Origin: Saprospiraceae bacterium
GTDB lineage: Bacteria > Bacteroidota > Bacteroidia > Chitinophagales > Saprospiraceae
NCBI GenBank assembly: GCA_958295895.1
Contig: CATQHI010000003.1
Coordinates: 620,001-684,000 of the forward strand
Length of the DNA stretch: 64,000 nucleotides
Direction: 5' to 3'
Positions 55,121 through 64,000 of this stretch are shown here, in pieces; position 1 is the first letter of the stretch; each line of letters opens with the position of its first letter. The notes beneath the pieces are model-generated. The model made no database searches. It was given only the letters and a program-made list of their open reading frames with translations, and was not told the origin of the DNA. Made by a program: the position numbers and the translations under genes.

Positions 55121-56431
55121 TTAGTTGGCGGATTGGTAAAGGGGCACGCCCAGGGCGCGTTTGAGCTGATAGGTGTTGAGGGTATACTCGAAGACCGTAT
55201 TGAGTTGGGCGATCTCGGCCTGGGAGACGGCGATCTCGCTGTCCAGCAGGTCCAGGTTAGTGATGATGCCGTTGGTGTACTTGAGGCGCGCCAGGCGGGC
55301 GGCCTCGTTGGCTTGCTGCACCTGCAGCCGGGCCCGGGTGATGTTATCGTAGGAGGTATTTAGGGTAGTGACGGCCTGGGCCACCTCGGCCTCGATCTGG
55401 GCCTCGGTGTTCTGGCGGTCGAAGGCAGCGGCCTCCCGTCGGGCCCGGGCCTCCTCTACAGCGTAGCGGTTGCGGTAACCGGTGAAGAGGGGTACGCTGA
55501 CCTGGGCGGCCGCCACGTAGTTGGCCCGTAGCTGCTGAATGTCGGGCAGGATCTGGTTCTTGTAGCCCGCCGCCACGGTAGCCGATATGATGGGCTTGTA
55601 GCCCTGCTGGGCCAGTAGTTCCTGTAGTCCGGCGGTCTCCTCCTGTAGGCGGGCGATGGCTAGTTCGGCCCGCTCGTTCGATCCGGCTTGCACCTGCGGC
55701 CCCGCCCCGGTGGTGTCTACCCAGTTGTTGACGAGTGCCGTGCGCGCCAGATCGTCGCGCCCGGTGAGCCGCTGGAGGTCGATGAGTGCTACCGCGCGCT
55801 GGTTCTGCAGACCGGCCCTGGTGGTCTCGGCGGTGGAGATGCGCACCTGGGTGGAAAGCACCTCAAAGCCGGTGGCCTCGCCGTTTGCACGCAGTTCCTC
55901 GGTTTGTGCTAGGGTGGAGTCCAGGGCGGCTAACTGCCTGTCCTGCACCCGAATGGCCTCCTCCAGGTAGTGGATGCGGTAGAAGGTCTGAATGGTAGCC
56001 AGCGCCAGCTGCTGCCGGGTGAGCTCCAGGCTGTTTTCGGCAATAGATTGGCCCGCCCTGGCCAGGTCCACCCCGGTACGGGTGCGCCCGAAGTCAAACA
56101 CGGTATAGGAAAAACTGAGGTTGGCGTTGTAGTTATTGGGCGCTACGAAGCTGCTGCGGCGCAGTCCCTCGGCCCCGGGGAACTCCACATAACCGGTGGG
56201 GGCAATGTGGGTGTAGGTGGCGTTGGCGGCGACCTGTGGGTAGTAGCCTGACTTGCTGCGTTCGACGGCGGCAGCACTGGCGGTGAGACTGGCCTGTCCC
56301 TGCAGGATGGCCGAGTTGTTCTCCAGGGTAAGTGCCACGGCCTGATCGAGGTCCAGTTCCTGAGCGGGAAGGTAGGTCGCGGTACAGCAGCAGAGCAGCG
56401 GGACGAGAAGGGTACGAAGAAGGATGTTCAT
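55121..56431 (-). CDS. TolC-family outer-membrane efflux protein
   Basis: A 436-residue outer-membrane channel with signal peptide MNILLRTLLVPLLCCCTATYLPAQ and two repeated helical-hairpin halves. The first contains LDLDQAVALTLENNSAILQGQASLTASAAAVERSKSGYYPQVAANATY, and the second a parallel segment ending LQQANEAARLARLKYTNGIITNLDLLDSEIAVSQAE. These are the typical TolC/OEP repeats that build the periplasmic tunnel. First structural gene of the efflux operon, 3 bases before emrA and 86 bases after the AraC-type regulator gene. Confidence 0.93.
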   Translation of the reverse strand: MNILLRTLLVPLLCCCTATYLPAQELDLDQAVALTLENNSAILQGQASLTASAAAVERSKSGYYPQVAANATYTHIAPTGYVEFPGAEGLRRSSFVAPNNYNANLSFSYTVFDFGRTRTGVDLARAGQSIAENSLELTRQQLALATIQTFYRIHYLEEAIRVQDRQLAALDSTLAQTEELRANGEATGFEVLSTQVRISTAETTRAGLQNQRAVALIDLQRLTGRDDLARTALVNNWVDTTGAGPQVQAGSNERAELAIARLQEETAGLQELLAQQGYKPIISATVAAGYKNQILPDIQQLRANYVAAAQVSVPLFTGYRNRYAVEEARARREAAAFDRQNTEAQIEAEVAQAVTTLNTSYDNITRARLQVQQANEAARLARLKYTNGIITNLDLLDSEIAVSQAEIAQLNTVFEYTLNTYQLKRALGVPLYQSAN

Positions 56432-56517
56432 GCGCGGTCGCGGGTGCGGTCATTTGGTACTGCAAAGGTCCGGGCACGCGGTGCGACTTACTAGCCGCAT
56501 TGGAGTAGAAAATAGTC

Positions 56518-57498
56518 CTATCCGACCAACTCGTACTCTTTGGGATTAGCCCCGTAGTAGCGCTTGAACAGCCGACTAAAGTGACTCAGGTTGCTGAAGC
56601 CCAGGGCGTAACCGACGTCGGAGACCGTTTGGTCAGACTGTCGCAGCAAAAAGGCCGCCTCCTTCATCCGCGCCCGCTGGTAGTAGTTGTACACCGTGTC
56701 GCCAAAGACCTGCTTGAAGAGGTGCTTCAGGCGGGTTTCGCTGAGGTGGTGGTCGCGGGCTAGTTGGGGCAGGCTGGGCGGCTGACTCAGGTCGTGCAGG
56801 ATCTCGCGGCGGATGGCGAAGAGCTCCTGCATGTCGGTGTTTGCCACGGGTTGGCGGGCCTGCTCCTCGCGTTTGGCGAGCCGGTGAAAGAGGAGGTACA
56901 GTAGCTCCAGCACCTGAACGCGACTGTAGAAGCGACCCAGTACCTCGTGCTCGTTGATGCGGCTGAGTTTGCGGAGTTGCTGTTCGATTTCGGGCACCAT
57001 GACCTCGTGATAGAAGAAACTAGCGGTGGGCTCTACCACGGTGGTCAGCAGCTGGTTAGCGGTATGGTCCTGTAGTAGTTCCTTGAGCAGCGCCGCCCGA
57101 ATGGCTACCACCGTGAGTACGATCTCGCCGCGGGCGGGAAAGTGGATATCGGCGTTAAGGTCTCCACTGGCTACCTCGATACCGGAGTGATACTGCCCCG
57201 AGCGCGCCCCACCGCCGCGTACGCTGAAACCGGTAGGAAGATCGGTGTGGTAAAAGATAATACTGATCAGGTCGTTGACCTGCTCCGGAGCGCGACGCTG
57301 TAGCAGCAGATCTTCCCGTAGCCGGTAGCGGTGGGTGGTGAGGCGAAAGTCGGGCGAGAACTCCACCATGCGTATGCCCCCCTCCCCGAGGCTGGCCGGC
57401 AGCTGCAGCCGGTTGCCGTAGACCTCCGTGCCGAAGGTGCGGCCGAACTCCTGCAGGAAATTAAAGCCGGGCTGGACGGTAAAGGGAAAACTGCGCAT
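56518..57498 (-). CDS. AraC-family transcriptional regulator
   Basis: A 326-residue DNA-binding regulator. The C-terminal ~100 residues hold two helix-turn-helix motifs (LPQLARDHHLSETRLKHLFKQVFG and VSDVGYALGFSNLSHFSRLFKRYYGANPKEYEL), with the AraC signature near the end. The N-terminal ~200 residues are a ligand-sensing domain without a recognisable effector site. It resembles Bacteroidota regulators placed directly upstream of tolC-emrAB cassettes, which it probably controls. The start at 57498 (MRSFPFTVQPGFNFLQEF) was preferred to a longer frame. Divergent from ahcY by 149 bases. Confidence 0.88.
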   Translation of the reverse strand: MRSFPFTVQPGFNFLQEFGRTFGTEVYGNRLQLPASLGEGGIRMVEFSPDFRLTTHRYRLREDLLLQRRAPEQVNDLISIIFYHTDLPTGFSVRGGGARSGQYHSGIEVASGDLNADIHFPARGEIVLTVVAIRAALLKELLQDHTANQLLTTVVEPTASFFYHEVMVPEIEQQLRKLSRINEHEVLGRFYSRVQVLELLYLLFHRLAKREEQARQPVANTDMQELFAIRREILHDLSQPPSLPQLARDHHLSETRLKHLFKQVFGDTVYNYYQRARMKEAAFLLRQSDQTVSDVGYALGFSNLSHFSRLFKRYYGANPKEYELVG

Positions 57499-57613
57499 GG
57501 AGTGGAAGCTTACAGGCTGAACCCCTGTGCCCGGGCTTGGTTCTTTACGGGTGCGACGACCGCACCTTGTCAACCATTTTACCCATCCCTGCCTTTAGCC
57601 CCTGACGGCGACG

Positions 57614-57621
57614 TACTTTTG
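57614..57621 (+). promoter_or_regulatory. ahcY: Candidate -7 box of ahcY
   Basis: TACTTTTG matches TAnnTTTG exactly, 26 bases before the ahcY start codon, in the divergent space between the AraC-type gene and ahcY. It would give a conventional short leader. Confidence 0.45.
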
Positions 57622-57647
57622 CCGCCGCATAAACCAAGATTCTACGC

Positions 57648-58961
57648 ATGCCCGACATACAAACGCGCCCTACCTACAAAGTAAAAGACATCAATCTGGC
57701 CGAGTGGGGCCGCAAGGAGATCCGCCTGGCCGAGGCCGAAATGCCCGGTCTGATGGCCCTGCGCGAGCAGTACGGCGATTCCAAGCCGCTGAAGGGAGCC
57801 CACATCGCCGGCTGCCTGCACATGACCATCCAGACCGCCGTACTCATCGAGACCCTCGTCGAGCTCGGTGCTGAGGTCACCTGGTCGAGCTGCAATATCT
57901 TCTCCACCCAGGACCACGCCGCCGCCGCCATTGCCGCCGCCGGTATCCCCGTTTTCGCCTGGAAGGGCATGAACGAAGAGGAGTTCAACTGGGCCATCGA
58001 GCAGACCCTGCGCGCCTTCCCCGACGGGGAGCCGCTCAATATGATTCTCGACGATGGCGGTGACCTCACCAACATGGTCTTCGATGAGTACCCCGAGCTG
58101 GTCGACGGTATCCGCGGCCTGAGCGAGGAGACTACCACCGGTGTGCACCGCCTGTACGAGCGCATGAAGAACGGCACCCTGGTGATGCCTGCTATCAACG
58201 TCAACGACTCGGTCACCAAATCGAAGTTCGACAACAAGTTCGGCTGTAAGGAATCGGCCGTCGACTCCATTCGCCGCGCCACCGATATCATGATGGCCGG
58301 TAAGGTCGCCGTCGTAGCCGGTTACGGAGACGTTGGAAAGGGTACCGCCGCCAGCCTCCGCGGTGCCGGCGCCCGGGTCATCGTCACCGAGATCGACCCC
58401 ATCTGCGCCCTGCAGGCCGCCATGGACGGCTACGAGGTCAAGCGTATGGACAATGCCGTGCCCCGCGCCGACATCGTCATCACCGCCACCGGCAACTTCA
58501 ACATCCTCACCGAGCGCCACTTCCGCGCCATGAAGGACAAGACCATCGTGGCCAACATCGGCCACTTCGACAACGAGATCGACATGGCCTGGCTCAACAA
58601 GAACTACGGCCACACCAAGGATAACATCAAGGCCCAGGTCGATCTGTACAACATCGACGGCAACGACGTCATCGTGCTCGCCGAAGGCCGCCTGGTCAAC
58701 CTGGGCTGCGGCACGGGCCACCCCAGTTTCGTCATGTCCAATAGCTTCACCAACCAGGTGCTGGCCCAAATGGAGCTCTGGGAGCATAGCGAGAAGTACG
58801 ATAACAAGGTCTACATGCTACCCAAGCACCTCGACGAGCAGGTCGCCCGCCTCCACCTCGAAAAGATCGGCGTCGAGCTCGAAGACCTCAGCGAAGCTCA
58901 GGCCAAGTACATTGGCGTGGAGCAGAACGGCCCGTTTAAGCCGGAGCATTATCGGTACTAA
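57648..58961 (+). CDS. ahcY: Adenosylhomocysteinase
   Basis: A 437-residue NAD-dependent enzyme that splits S-adenosylhomocysteine into adenosine and homocysteine, keeping methylation reactions running. Conserved blocks: [64 protein letters not shown] (catalytic Asp and Lys/Asn), the NAD-binding [16 protein letters not shown] (about 222-237), and [10 protein letters not shown]. The C-terminus KPEHYRY, with the terminal lysine and tyrosine that reach the neighbouring NAD site, is intact. Length and start are normal. The stop overlaps the start of the following small gene by one base (TAATG). Confidence 0.97.
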   Translation: MPDIQTRPTYKVKDINLAEWGRKEIRLAEAEMPGLMALREQYGDSKPLKGAHIAGCLHMTIQTAVLIETLVELGAEVTWSSCNIFSTQDHAAAAIAAAGIPVFAWKGMNEEEFNWAIEQTLRAFPDGEPLNMILDDGGDLTNMVFDEYPELVDGIRGLSEETTTGVHRLYERMKNGTLVMPAINVNDSVTKSKFDNKFGCKESAVDSIRRATDIMMAGKVAVVAGYGDVGKGTAASLRGAGARVIVTEIDPICALQAAMDGYEVKRMDNAVPRADIVITATGNFNILTERHFRAMKDKTIVANIGHFDNEIDMAWLNKNYGHTKDNIKAQVDLYNIDGNDVIVLAEGRLVNLGCGTGHPSFVMSNSFTNQVLAQMELWEHSEKYDNKVYMLPKHLDEQVARLHLEKIGVELEDLSEAQAKYIGVEQNGPFKPEHYRY

Positions 58962-59233
58962 TGGGCAACCCTAAAGAGGGCGCCTCCCCCCCCACCTGGA
59001 AACTGATGCTGGTCAAGTGGCTAGGGCTGTTTCCTATCCTACTGGTGATTGCCTACGCCCTCCAGTGGCTGAAGGTGGAACCGCTGTGGTTTAAACTGAT
59101 CTGTGAGACGGCCATCCTGGTGCCATTGTTGAACTACGTCATTACACCCATGATGGATAGCCTCTTCTCGCAGTGGCTCTACAAGGGCATAGACGGGGAC
59201 AAGCAGCAGCAGAGCATCAATATTGGCTCCTGA
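58961..59233 (+). CDS. Small two-helix membrane protein
   Basis: A 90-residue protein with two membrane helices (LVKWLGLFPILLVIAYALQWL and LICETAILVPLLNYVITPMM) and short polar ends. The second helix and the following SLFSQWLYKG resemble the C-terminal helices found in membrane forms of antibiotic-biosynthesis-monooxygenase (ABM) proteins, whose terminal text is similar. No ABM catalytic domain is present. It starts within the ahcY stop codon (TAATG), so translation is probably coupled. Function unknown; convergent with the DUF3857 gene, one base apart. Confidence 0.65.
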   Translation: MGNPKEGASPPTWKLMLVKWLGLFPILLVIAYALQWLKVEPLWFKLICETAILVPLLNYVITPMMDSLFSQWLYKGIDGDKQQQSINIGS

Positions 59234-59234
59234 G

Positions 59235-61161
59235 CTACTTGGTGCGCTTTTCGCGGAGCACGAGCTGCGCGTCATCGGCGCGCGCTACGTCCAGAAAGAA
59301 CTGCCGAAAGTCGGCGTACGCTTCCCGGGGTAGTTCGGTGGGGAGCAGCTTGAGGGTACGAATCCACTGCACCCCGTCGTCCGTAGTCTGTATACGTGCG
59401 GCATATTCCCCACTGGGATGGCTGTAGTGTACGGGCTCGCTGAATAGACCACTTTCTACCTCCATGCCCTCGGGGAGGTGTAGGTTAATAGTATCGACGT
59501 AGAAGCGCGTCGTGGTGGTTTGGATGGGCAGCTCGCGATTAGCATCCGCCGGGGGGATGTCATCGTAGTCGAAGTAGCTGTTGATGGGCACGAACATGCG
59601 GGTGCCGAGCTTGCGGACGTAGTTGTTGACCGTAGTGGCGTAGTGTAGTTCGGCGCGGGGGGGCTTGCGGGTCGACCATCAGGGTGTAGCCGCTGCCGGA
59701 TACGTCGGGCAGGTAGTTGTAGCGGTGCAGCCAGTCACGCTGGTCCTTGCTGTTAGGTAGCTGATCGACCAGGCTCCGGAAAATTTCGTGGGCACCGCCA
59801 TAGTACTGCGATTGCAGGGCAAGTTGGGTAGTGCCGTCCGCAGCAACGGTCACGTCTACCGTGCGGGTGTAGCCGTTTTCGGTAGGTTCCAGGGCGGGGG
59901 TACGGTGGAGCGCGCCACCGGTAGGTGTGATCCACAGTACGTTACGATCCTGTTTGCCCTCGCCGAGGTAGCCCGTGGGTGCATCGTGGCTGGTGCACTC
60001 CAGGTACATATCCTGGCTGGGTACGTAGAGCACCATATGATTAAAAGCGGAGGTAGCAAAGGACTCCTTGACTGAATACTCCTGCCGATCGTCCCAATCA
60101 ATCAGTACGGGGTAGGACGAAATGCCTACGGTCTGAAGGATCGCCCTCATATAATTGCTAAGCGCTTTGCAGTCCCCGAAACGGTTCTGCTCCACGTACT
60201 CGGCCGAGAAGGGCTGCCAGCCACCGATGCCAAGTTGAATGCCCACGTAGCGCATCCGCTGCTGCATAAAGCGGTAGAGTCGGTCGATCTTCCGGCGCTC
60301 GTCCTCCAGTCCGGACACGGTTTCTCTGACCTCCTGCTCCAGGCGGGGCGGTAGCTCGTCCCGTCCCTCCATAATGGTCTGCATGAACTGACCGAACGCC
60401 TCCCAGCTCCGGAAACTGCCCCGGTAGCCCTCGATCTCGAAGTCGGCTAGCCCGAGGCGTAAGTAAGGTAAGGTAGCGGCTAACGGCGGTGCGTAGGGTT
60501 CCTCTTCCTGCGCGACCCGGTGGTGGACTTCCCAGCGGTAGCTGCGCGCTTTGCCGTCTACCGTCACACTAGGTTCGTCGAGCTGAGACGAGTCGAAAAG
60601 CAGTTCGTTGTTTAGCGGCAGGCTAATACTGAGTGCGGCATGCACCAGCGCCTGTTCCCGCCGTTGGGGGGCCCATTGTTGCAGGCTTGCGACGAAGGCC
60701 ATGTCGCTGACCCGCTGCTCCGCCTCAAAGACTACGGTGCAGGGGTAGGTCGGACAGAGCAGGGTGACCTCCTGGTAGCGGACATCGTCGTAGAACGATA
60801 CTTGACTGTAGGCCTTACGGTCTACGATATCGCCGGACTTGGCCCGGTCGATCTGCCGGCCCAGGAAGTCGAAGGAGGCGGCGTCCAGTCTAGTAATCTT
60901 CGAGTCTTTACTGTAGTAGACCCGTAATACATTGTCACCGTTGTGGTTTGCGTCGTGCAGCGTAATGACCCGACGAGAGCTGATGCTGGCGGAGCTGCGG
61001 TCGAGGACCTGCATGTCCGTGCTGTATTCGAGCAGGGTACTGCTGCCACTGCGTAGGGAGTCAGGGATGACCAGCGAGGTGGGGGTTAGCCTTTGGGCTT
61101 GAATTACCCCGCTTGTTAAGAGGGCTAACCAAGTAAGCAGAGTGATGGGATATCGCATCAT
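59235..61161 (-). CDS. Secreted DUF3857/transglutaminase-like protein, frameshifted near its 3' end
   Basis: An exported protein of about 641 residues. It has signal peptide MMRYPITLLTWLALLTSGVIQAQ, an N-terminal DUF3857 beta-domain, then a papain-like transglutaminase domain whose Cys331 (RFGDCKALSNYM), His375 (FNHMVLYV) and Asp393 (TSHDAPTG) form a complete triad. The C-terminal DUF3858-like domain is split from it by an extra base in a seven-G run (59657-59663). Deleting one gives APRAELHYATTVNNYVRKLG. Members are common in Bacteroidota, often in pairs; activity is unproven, probably amide cleavage or crosslinking in the envelope. Its start overlaps the stop of the upstream paralogue. Confidence 0.83.
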
Positions 61162-63161
61162 TTAGCACGCTTCAGCACCACGGGCGCCCGCTGCAGCTCG
61201 ATGATGCGGTGAAACATCTCGCGCAGCGGGCCATACTCCTCGGCGGCAAAGAGGGTGCGGTCGAGCTGTACGGTGAAGTTGACGCTGAGGGTGCGCAGGT
61301 CGGCGTTTTCCTGGGTCGCGTAGGTGGCCACCAGGCTGCCATCGTCGGAGCGAAGGCGGATGGAAGCGGGTACCTCATCGACGACGTAGTCCTCGGGCAG
61401 ATTGATCTGGGCGATGTAACGCTGCACCCAGGGGTAGGCGAAGTCAATGGGATAGAGCCGCCGGTCTACGTCGTCCAGCTCATCGTCGAGCATGGGCAGC
61501 AGTACGGGCTGGACGTAGAGGTAATCGTTGAGGGCCTGGCCGGCCGGGACGTCCATCTTCAGCGCAAGGGCAATCTGGTCCTTGGTGGGATCGTCATCGG
61601 TCGCCGTGACGCGCTCCAGGACCGTGGCTTCGGGGAACTGCTTGACGATATCGGCCACGAGGGGTCCGTCCTGGTCCTTTTTCATACCGCGCAGTTTGCT
61701 ACGGGTGGAGAAGGCGAAGTAACTGTCCATGCGGGCGGTCACCTCGGCGGTGGCCCGACCGCTACCGTCTACGTCCAGCACCGCCATCGTCGTCTGGCGG
61801 GCGGGGGCCACGTCGAGGTCGACCCAGCGGGGATTAGCTTCATCGGCCACCCAGCCCCCGGTGGTTGAGGGCATCAAAGCGGGGCAGGCCGGCCGGGCGA
61901 TCGGGATCGTGGCGTCGAGCAGTGGGGGCTTACCGTCAACCTCCGTGTACACCATCAGGTGGTCGAACTGATCGAGCATGGGGTAGCTCTCGATCGGGGA
62001 GCCCTGGTCGCGCAGGGATACGAGTAGAGGGTAGGCTTCAATACCGGCCTCGTTGAGTAGGCTTAGTAGGGCGATGTTAAGGTCGCGCTATTGCCGCTGC
62101 CGTCGGCGTAGGTGCTATTGGGGCTAGCGGAGGCGAGGATGCGGTAGCGGCCGTCCCATTCGTAGTGCCGATGATGAAGCGGTACGCGGCCTCGATGCGG
62201 GCACGGATGTCATCGGCAGCCATGACGGTGGCCTCGGCGTCGCGCCACAGTCGGCCGTAATTGATCTTGTTGCGGTAGTAGCGGCCGAAGTCTTGTCGAT
62301 CCTGTAGGTCCTTGACCGTTTCCTCCCAGCTACTGAAAACACTGTTCTTCGGCCTGCCGGGGTACTGCACCCCGCGGAGTTGCAACCGGACCTTAGGGAG
62401 GTAATCGACGAAATTATTGGTGTAGGGTTGGTAGTCGTAGGCGGGCAGGTCCTGCATGGCCCAGCGGAGTTGCGTATGGTCGAGCTTAGGCGTCGTGCTG
62501 TAGGCCCCACTGAAAAATTAGGACCCCAGGCTCGTTTGACGACCTCGGCCTCGTGATGGTGTAGCGCCCCGCGGCGCTCAGACTGACGTAGTCATAGTAG
62601 GCGGGAATCATGGCGGTGTACTCCGCCCAGCGCACCGGGATGTCCTCCTGAAAGGTATAGGACCGTAGGGGTGAGAATACTTTTGGTACGCTTCGTGTAG
62701 CGGTACTCGATCGTTACGCCCCGGACCGAGACGGGGGAAGGTGAAACTGGTGATTTTACGCAGCCCCTCACCGTCCCTGGGTCCGGACAATCGGCGGCGG
62801 CAAGCGGGATGGAACCGCCCTGGGGCAAGTGTACGAAGCCCTCCACATTACTGATCTCTACGTACTCCCGGTTGAATTCGAGCTTCACGTTCGCCCGTTC
62901 GTAGGCGGAGGCCTTGAATAGCTTCATCCGCCGGTGCACCTTCTCGATCGTACTGGGGCCCTGGGTGTCGTTGTACTCAAAGTCCAGGTCGAGGTGGTCG
63001 TAGAGCACGTAGGCCTCGGCCGAGGAATCGGCCGGAAGTACGCTCAGGGCGCGGTCAGCATCAGATATACGGCCGAACTCGACGGGACCGGTAGACTGCG
63101 CGGTAAAGGAAAAGGGGAGAAACAGCGTAAGCCAGAAAAGTCCGGCGAAGGGTGAGTGCAT
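61158..63161 (-). pseudogene. Second DUF3857 protein in tandem (about seven frameshifts as read)
   Basis: A paralogue of the preceding gene, with signal peptide MHSPFAGLFWLTLFLPFSFTAQ. Family text is spread over at least four reading frames: LDFEYNDTQGPSTIEKVHRRMKLF; ITSFTFPRLGPG; VTIEYRYTKRT; SPLRSYTFQEDIPVRWAEYT; AAGRYTITEAEVVKRAWG; LPAYDYQPYTNNFVDYLPKVR; MLDQFDHLMVYTEVDGKPPLL. Indels inferred near 62084, 62168, 62506, 62553, 62682, 62720 and 62790, five losses and two gains. These sum to a repaired length of 2007 bases (668 residues), divisible by three. The transglutaminase cysteine region (SGNSADLNIALL) has N-S-A in place of the GDC motif, so it may be catalytically inactive. Density of indels suggests poor local sequence rather than true decay. 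Confidence 0.7.
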
Positions 63162-63321
63162 GGGGGATTTACGATGTACGATTTAGCGAGGCAGCTCGCT
63201 GCGCTCGTTTAGGTATTTGATTGAAGATAGGATATCCGAGTTGTCAAGCAGTCACTTATTCAACGGGCAGATTTGGGGGCGGCAGTGAACTTTAACTAAA
63301 TCCACGGCAGTACTATATTCG

Positions 63322-64000
63322 ATGAAGTTCGGACAAGTCCCCCACCCTACTGAGGTAGAATTCCAACTGCCGGTGGAGCCGCTGGCTAACCGCGCCCGCC
63401 TGGACCGTTACGAGTGGGCACCGGCGTAGGGGCCGACCGGCCATTTACCTTGGTGCCACCGGCTGGGGCATGAAGCAGTGGGTGGGCAAGTGGTACCCTA
63501 CGGGAGCCAAGTCCGCCGACTTTCTCCGCTACTACGGGGAGCAATTCAATACCATTGAGCTCAATACGACGCACTACCGTATTCCCACTGCGGAAACCGT
63601 CGCCGACTGGTACGCCGCCGTGCCCGGTGACTTTCGCTTCTGTCCCAAGCTACCTAAGTCGATCAGCCACGTCAATGATCTGGGGGCGAGTGGTGATTCG
63701 TTTACCCGCTTCGTGGCCCTCCCTAGATGGCCTACGGGAGAAGATGGGCTGTGCCTTCATTCAGCTACCGCCCTATTTCGGCGCCGACCGCCTACCCGTG
63801 GTAGAGCGTTTTCTTGACCGCTGGCCCCGGCTACTACCCCTGGCCCTGGAAGTACGCCACGCGAGCTGGTTCGCCGATCCCTACGCGACCGAGGCGCTGA
63901 TGGATGCCCTGGCCGCCCGCGGCGTGGCGGCGGTGATCAGTGATGTGGCCGGGCGGCGCGACGTACTGCACGGCTACGTGACCGCGCCGCGTACGATGGT
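63322..64000 (+). pseudogene. DUF72 (YecE-like) protein, 3' truncated by the window and frameshifted
   Basis: A TIM-barrel protein of the DUF72 family, function unknown. The ATG at 63322 opens MKFGQVPHPTEVEFQLP, the family N-terminus. A TAG at 63427 then interrupts, but the next frame continues with IYLGATGWGMKQWVGKWYP and FNTIELNTTHYRIP. A second shift in the C-run 63721-63723 leads to GLREKMGCAFIQLPPYFG and ALEVRHASWF, after which the frame stays open to the window end. At least two insertions are required. The usual length is about 290 residues, so about one fifth lies beyond the window. Confidence 0.75.

Noticed and set aside
57642-58787. 381-codon frame antisense to ahcY
   Set aside because: A mirror frame of a strongly conserved gene with repetitive Gly/Val/Asp content and no family features.
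62592-63161. Genuine pseudogene by decay in the second DUF3857 gene
   Set aside because: The required corrections restore a length divisible by three with continuous family sequence, and there are no in-frame nonsense changes independent of the indels.
63162-63321. Repeat-like GATTTACGATGTACGATTT and GCTCGCTGCGCTCG strings upstream of the DUF72 gene
   Set aside because: They look like pieces of common intergenic repeats, but only one copy is in the window and no clear arms were found.

Overview
The window is a high-GC (roughly 60%) chromosomal segment of a Bacteroidota bacterium. The evidence is a SusC/SusD pair, a C-terminal type IX secretion (T9SS) sorting domain, TAnnTTTG-like promoter boxes, few Shine-Dalgarno sites and many SPII lipoproteins. 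High GC together with these families suggests a Lewinella-like (Saprospiria) relative, but that placement is inference. No rRNA, tRNA, CRISPR array, transposase or prophage was found, and no stretch longer than 300 bases lacks a gene.

Layout. 0-10.9 kb: end of acetyl-CoA synthetase, P5C dehydrogenase, a secreted M14 carboxypeptidase, two membrane proteins, a DUF3050 protein, a trehalase lipoprotein, an amidohydrolase and a small secreted protein. 10.9-17.4 kb: GH78 glycosidase, SDR, O-antigen-ligase-like protein, pheS and a MqnP-like prenyltransferase. 17.5-21.4 kb: a surface lipoprotein, then a three-gene cassette of barrel protein, ECF sigma factor and inner-membrane-anchored barrel protein. 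21.4-28.8 kb: housekeeping enzymes (hotdog thioesterase, exonuclease III, cysteine desulfurase, GatB) and an atypical GH13 enzyme. 28.8-30.2 kb: a lower-GC islet with a Uma2 endonuclease and a barrel-like protein. 30.4-36 kb: APC permease with a Usp-like tail, iron-sulfur photolyase, sucC and a lipoprotein. 36-46.3 kb: a minus-strand polysaccharide-utilization locus in the order GH78, SusC, SusD, four-module T9SS cargo. 46.3-51 kb: a glycosyltransferase-like membrane protein, a patatin-GH3 pair and an SDR. 51-57.5 kb: AraC regulator, TolC, EmrA, EmrB and a penicillin-binding-fold serine hydrolase on the minus strand. 57.6-64 kb: ahcY, a small membrane protein, two tandem DUF3857 proteins and the start of a DUF72 protein.

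Three themes cross the gene list. First, at least 20 one-base indels interrupt otherwise well-conserved genes. Most lie in short homopolymers, and they concentrate at 46-64 kb. They look like residual sequence errors rather than decay, so I annotate whole genes across them. Second, several palindromic intergenic elements recur. Three share arms based on AACCGCAGAGG, one is of the CACGGAT type, and one flanks the emrB 3' end. Third, five genes have a promoter-like TAnCTTT box only 4-6 bases before the start codon, which suggests leaderless transcripts.

Functionally, the segment combines glycan harvesting (two GH78 enzymes, GH13, trehalase, SusC/D, T9SS cargo), envelope and efflux functions (TolC-EmrAB, O-antigen ligase, glycosyltransferase) and core metabolism (acs, pruA, sucC, ahcY, pheS, gatB, cysteine desulfurase).
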